Shown here one piece after another: positions 5,527 through 6,417 of a DNA stretch of 6,417 bases; within the stretch, counting starts at the first letter, position 1; every line of letters begins with the position of its first letter. Both the position numbers and the translations under genes were made by a program. Source of the stretch: an uncultured Acetatifactor sp. GTDB taxonomy: Bacteria > Bacillota > Clostridia > Lachnospirales > Lachnospiraceae. A model generated the notes under the pieces. It saw only the letters and a list, made by a program, of their open reading frames with translations. It was not told the DNA's origin and ran no database searches. The stretch covers positions 1 to 6,417 of the forward strand of contig CANQSE010000120.1 of assembly GCA_947626405.1 (NCBI GenBank), given 5' to 3'.

Positions 5527-6417
5527 ATGATGCAGGAAATACAGGACGACGAGATAAGAATCGAACAACTTGAGGTGTTTGCACATCATGGCGTATTTGC
5601 GGAGGAACAGGAAAAGGGCCAGATTTTTGTGGTAAATGCCGTATTGTATACGGATATTCACAGGGCGGGTCTTGAGGACAATCTTTTCTATACAATTGAT
5701 TACGGCCAGATATGCCAGTTCATCACGAGCTGGATGCAGGAGAATACTTATCAGCTCCTCGAAGCCGTGGCGGAAAAGCTGTCAAAGGCCATCCTGTTAA
5801 AATATGACAGAGTTACCGCGGTGAGACTTGAGATACGCAAGCCTCAGGCTCCAATTCCGCTTCCGTTTGGCTATGTCTCCGTTAAGGTATACAGACAGTG
5901 GCACACCGCCTATCTTGCAATGGGATCAAACATGGGCGACAAGGTACACTATATCAACGGGGCGATTCGCGCGCTGACAGCTCACCCTCAGATTAAAGTC
6001 AAAAAGGTTTCCGATCTGATCCAGTCAAAGCCTTACGGGGTGCTGGATCAGGACGATTTTTTAAACGGCGTTCTTGAAATTGAGACGCTTCTGTCGCCGG
6101 AGGAGCTGCTGGACGCCATCCATGATATCGAGGACGCGGCGGGGAGAGTGCGTGTGAGACGCTGGGGGCCCAGAACGCTCGATCTTGACCTGTTGTTTTA
6201 CGATAAGATTGTGTATGAGTCCGATAATGTCGTTATCCCGCATGTCGATATTCAAAACAGGGATTTTGTGCTGGAGCCGCTGAGCACTCTTGCGCCAAAC
6301 TACAGGCACCCCATTTTGGGGAAAACAGTGCTGCAGATGCTTCAGGAGCTTACAAGGCAGAAGCAGGAAAAAGCCAGGGCACAGCAGGAAAACGCCAGAC
6401 TCCAGGCGGCTAAAGAG
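5527..6417 (+). CDS. folBK: Bifunctional dihydroneopterin aldolase / HPPK, FolB-FolK fusion (cut by window edge)
   Basis: An open frame of 297 codons with no stop before the right edge encodes two folate enzymes in one chain. Residues 9-123 are FolB: LEVFAHHGVFAEEQEKGQ at 15-32, TIDYGQI at 56-62, LLEAVAEKL at 77-85 and the catalytic lysine region EIRKPQAPIP at 102-111 (K105). Residues 128 to about 275 are FolK: AYLAMGSNMGD at 128-138, VRRWGPRTLDLDLLFYD at 210-226 and IPHVDIQNRDFVLEPL at 237-252. FolB splits dihydroneopterin to hydroxymethyldihydropterin and glycolaldehyde; FolK pyrophosphorylates the product from ATP, supplying FolP. Similar fusions are known, such as pneumococcal SulD. The first of two tandem ATGs is chosen because AAGGAAGG lies about ten bases upstream. 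After residue 275 the chain continues into a Q/A/K/E-rich stretch (277-297) of coiled-coil character beyond the usual FolK end; its true length is not seen. Confidence 0.95.
   Translation, partial: MMQEIQDDEIRIEQLEVFAHHGVFAEEQEKGQIFVVNAVLYTDIHRAGLEDNLFYTIDYGQICQFITSWMQENTYQLLEAVAEKLSKAILLKYDRVTAVRLEIRKPQAPIPLPFGYVSVKVYRQWHTAYLAMGSNMGDKVHYINGAIRALTAHPQIKVKKVSDLIQSKPYGVLDQDDFLNGVLEIETLLSPEELLDAIHDIEDAAGRVRVRRWGPRTLDLDLLFYDKIVYESDNVVIPHVDIQNRDFVLEPLSTLAPNYRHPILGKTVLQMLQELTRQKQEKARAQQENARLQAAKE

Overview
The window looks like a low-to-mid GC Gram-positive chromosome, most likely a Clostridia member close to Lachnospiraceae. This is judged from protein character (clostridial-type PyrB, a small PH-domain protein, a CmpB-type membrane protein), strong GGAGG ribosome binding sites and sigma-A-like promoters. 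No taxonomic search could be run.

Left part (1-2085), small single genes on both strands. On the minus strand are the first 125 codons of aspartate carbamoyltransferase (pyrB, cut by the left edge) and, upstream of it, a 178-residue nitroreductase with a strong terminator between them. A divergent promoter region (about 1000-1110) separates the nitroreductase from a plus-strand PH-domain protein (1212-1586). Converging on that gene from the minus strand is a small multi-spanning membrane protein of the putative ABC-transporter type IV (CmpB) type (1657-2085).

Right part (2204 to the right edge), a folate biosynthesis operon on the plus strand: folC - folE - HD-domain hydrolase - folP - folB/folK fusion. 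The gene content recalls the pneumococcal sul cluster (folP, folC, folE and a folB-folK fusion), with an added HD-domain gene. GTP is converted to dihydroneopterin triphosphate (FolE), which must lose its phosphates (no classical enzyme here; the HD protein is the natural candidate). Dihydroneopterin is cleaved to hydroxymethyldihydropterin and pyrophosphorylated (FolB-FolK), joined to p-aminobenzoate (FolP), then glutamylated (FolC). Dihydrofolate reductase and the p-aminobenzoate genes are not in the window.

The most unusual non-coding object is a roughly 120-bp element (about 4550-4671) between the HD gene and folP, made almost entirely of consecutive perfect inverted repeats, with loops complementary to a shared internal segment. 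It overlaps the last codons of the HD gene and looks like a dispersed palindromic repeat or a structured RNA inserted in the operon. The other leading lead is the HD protein as a possible replacement for the missing dihydroneopterin (tri)phosphate phosphatase.
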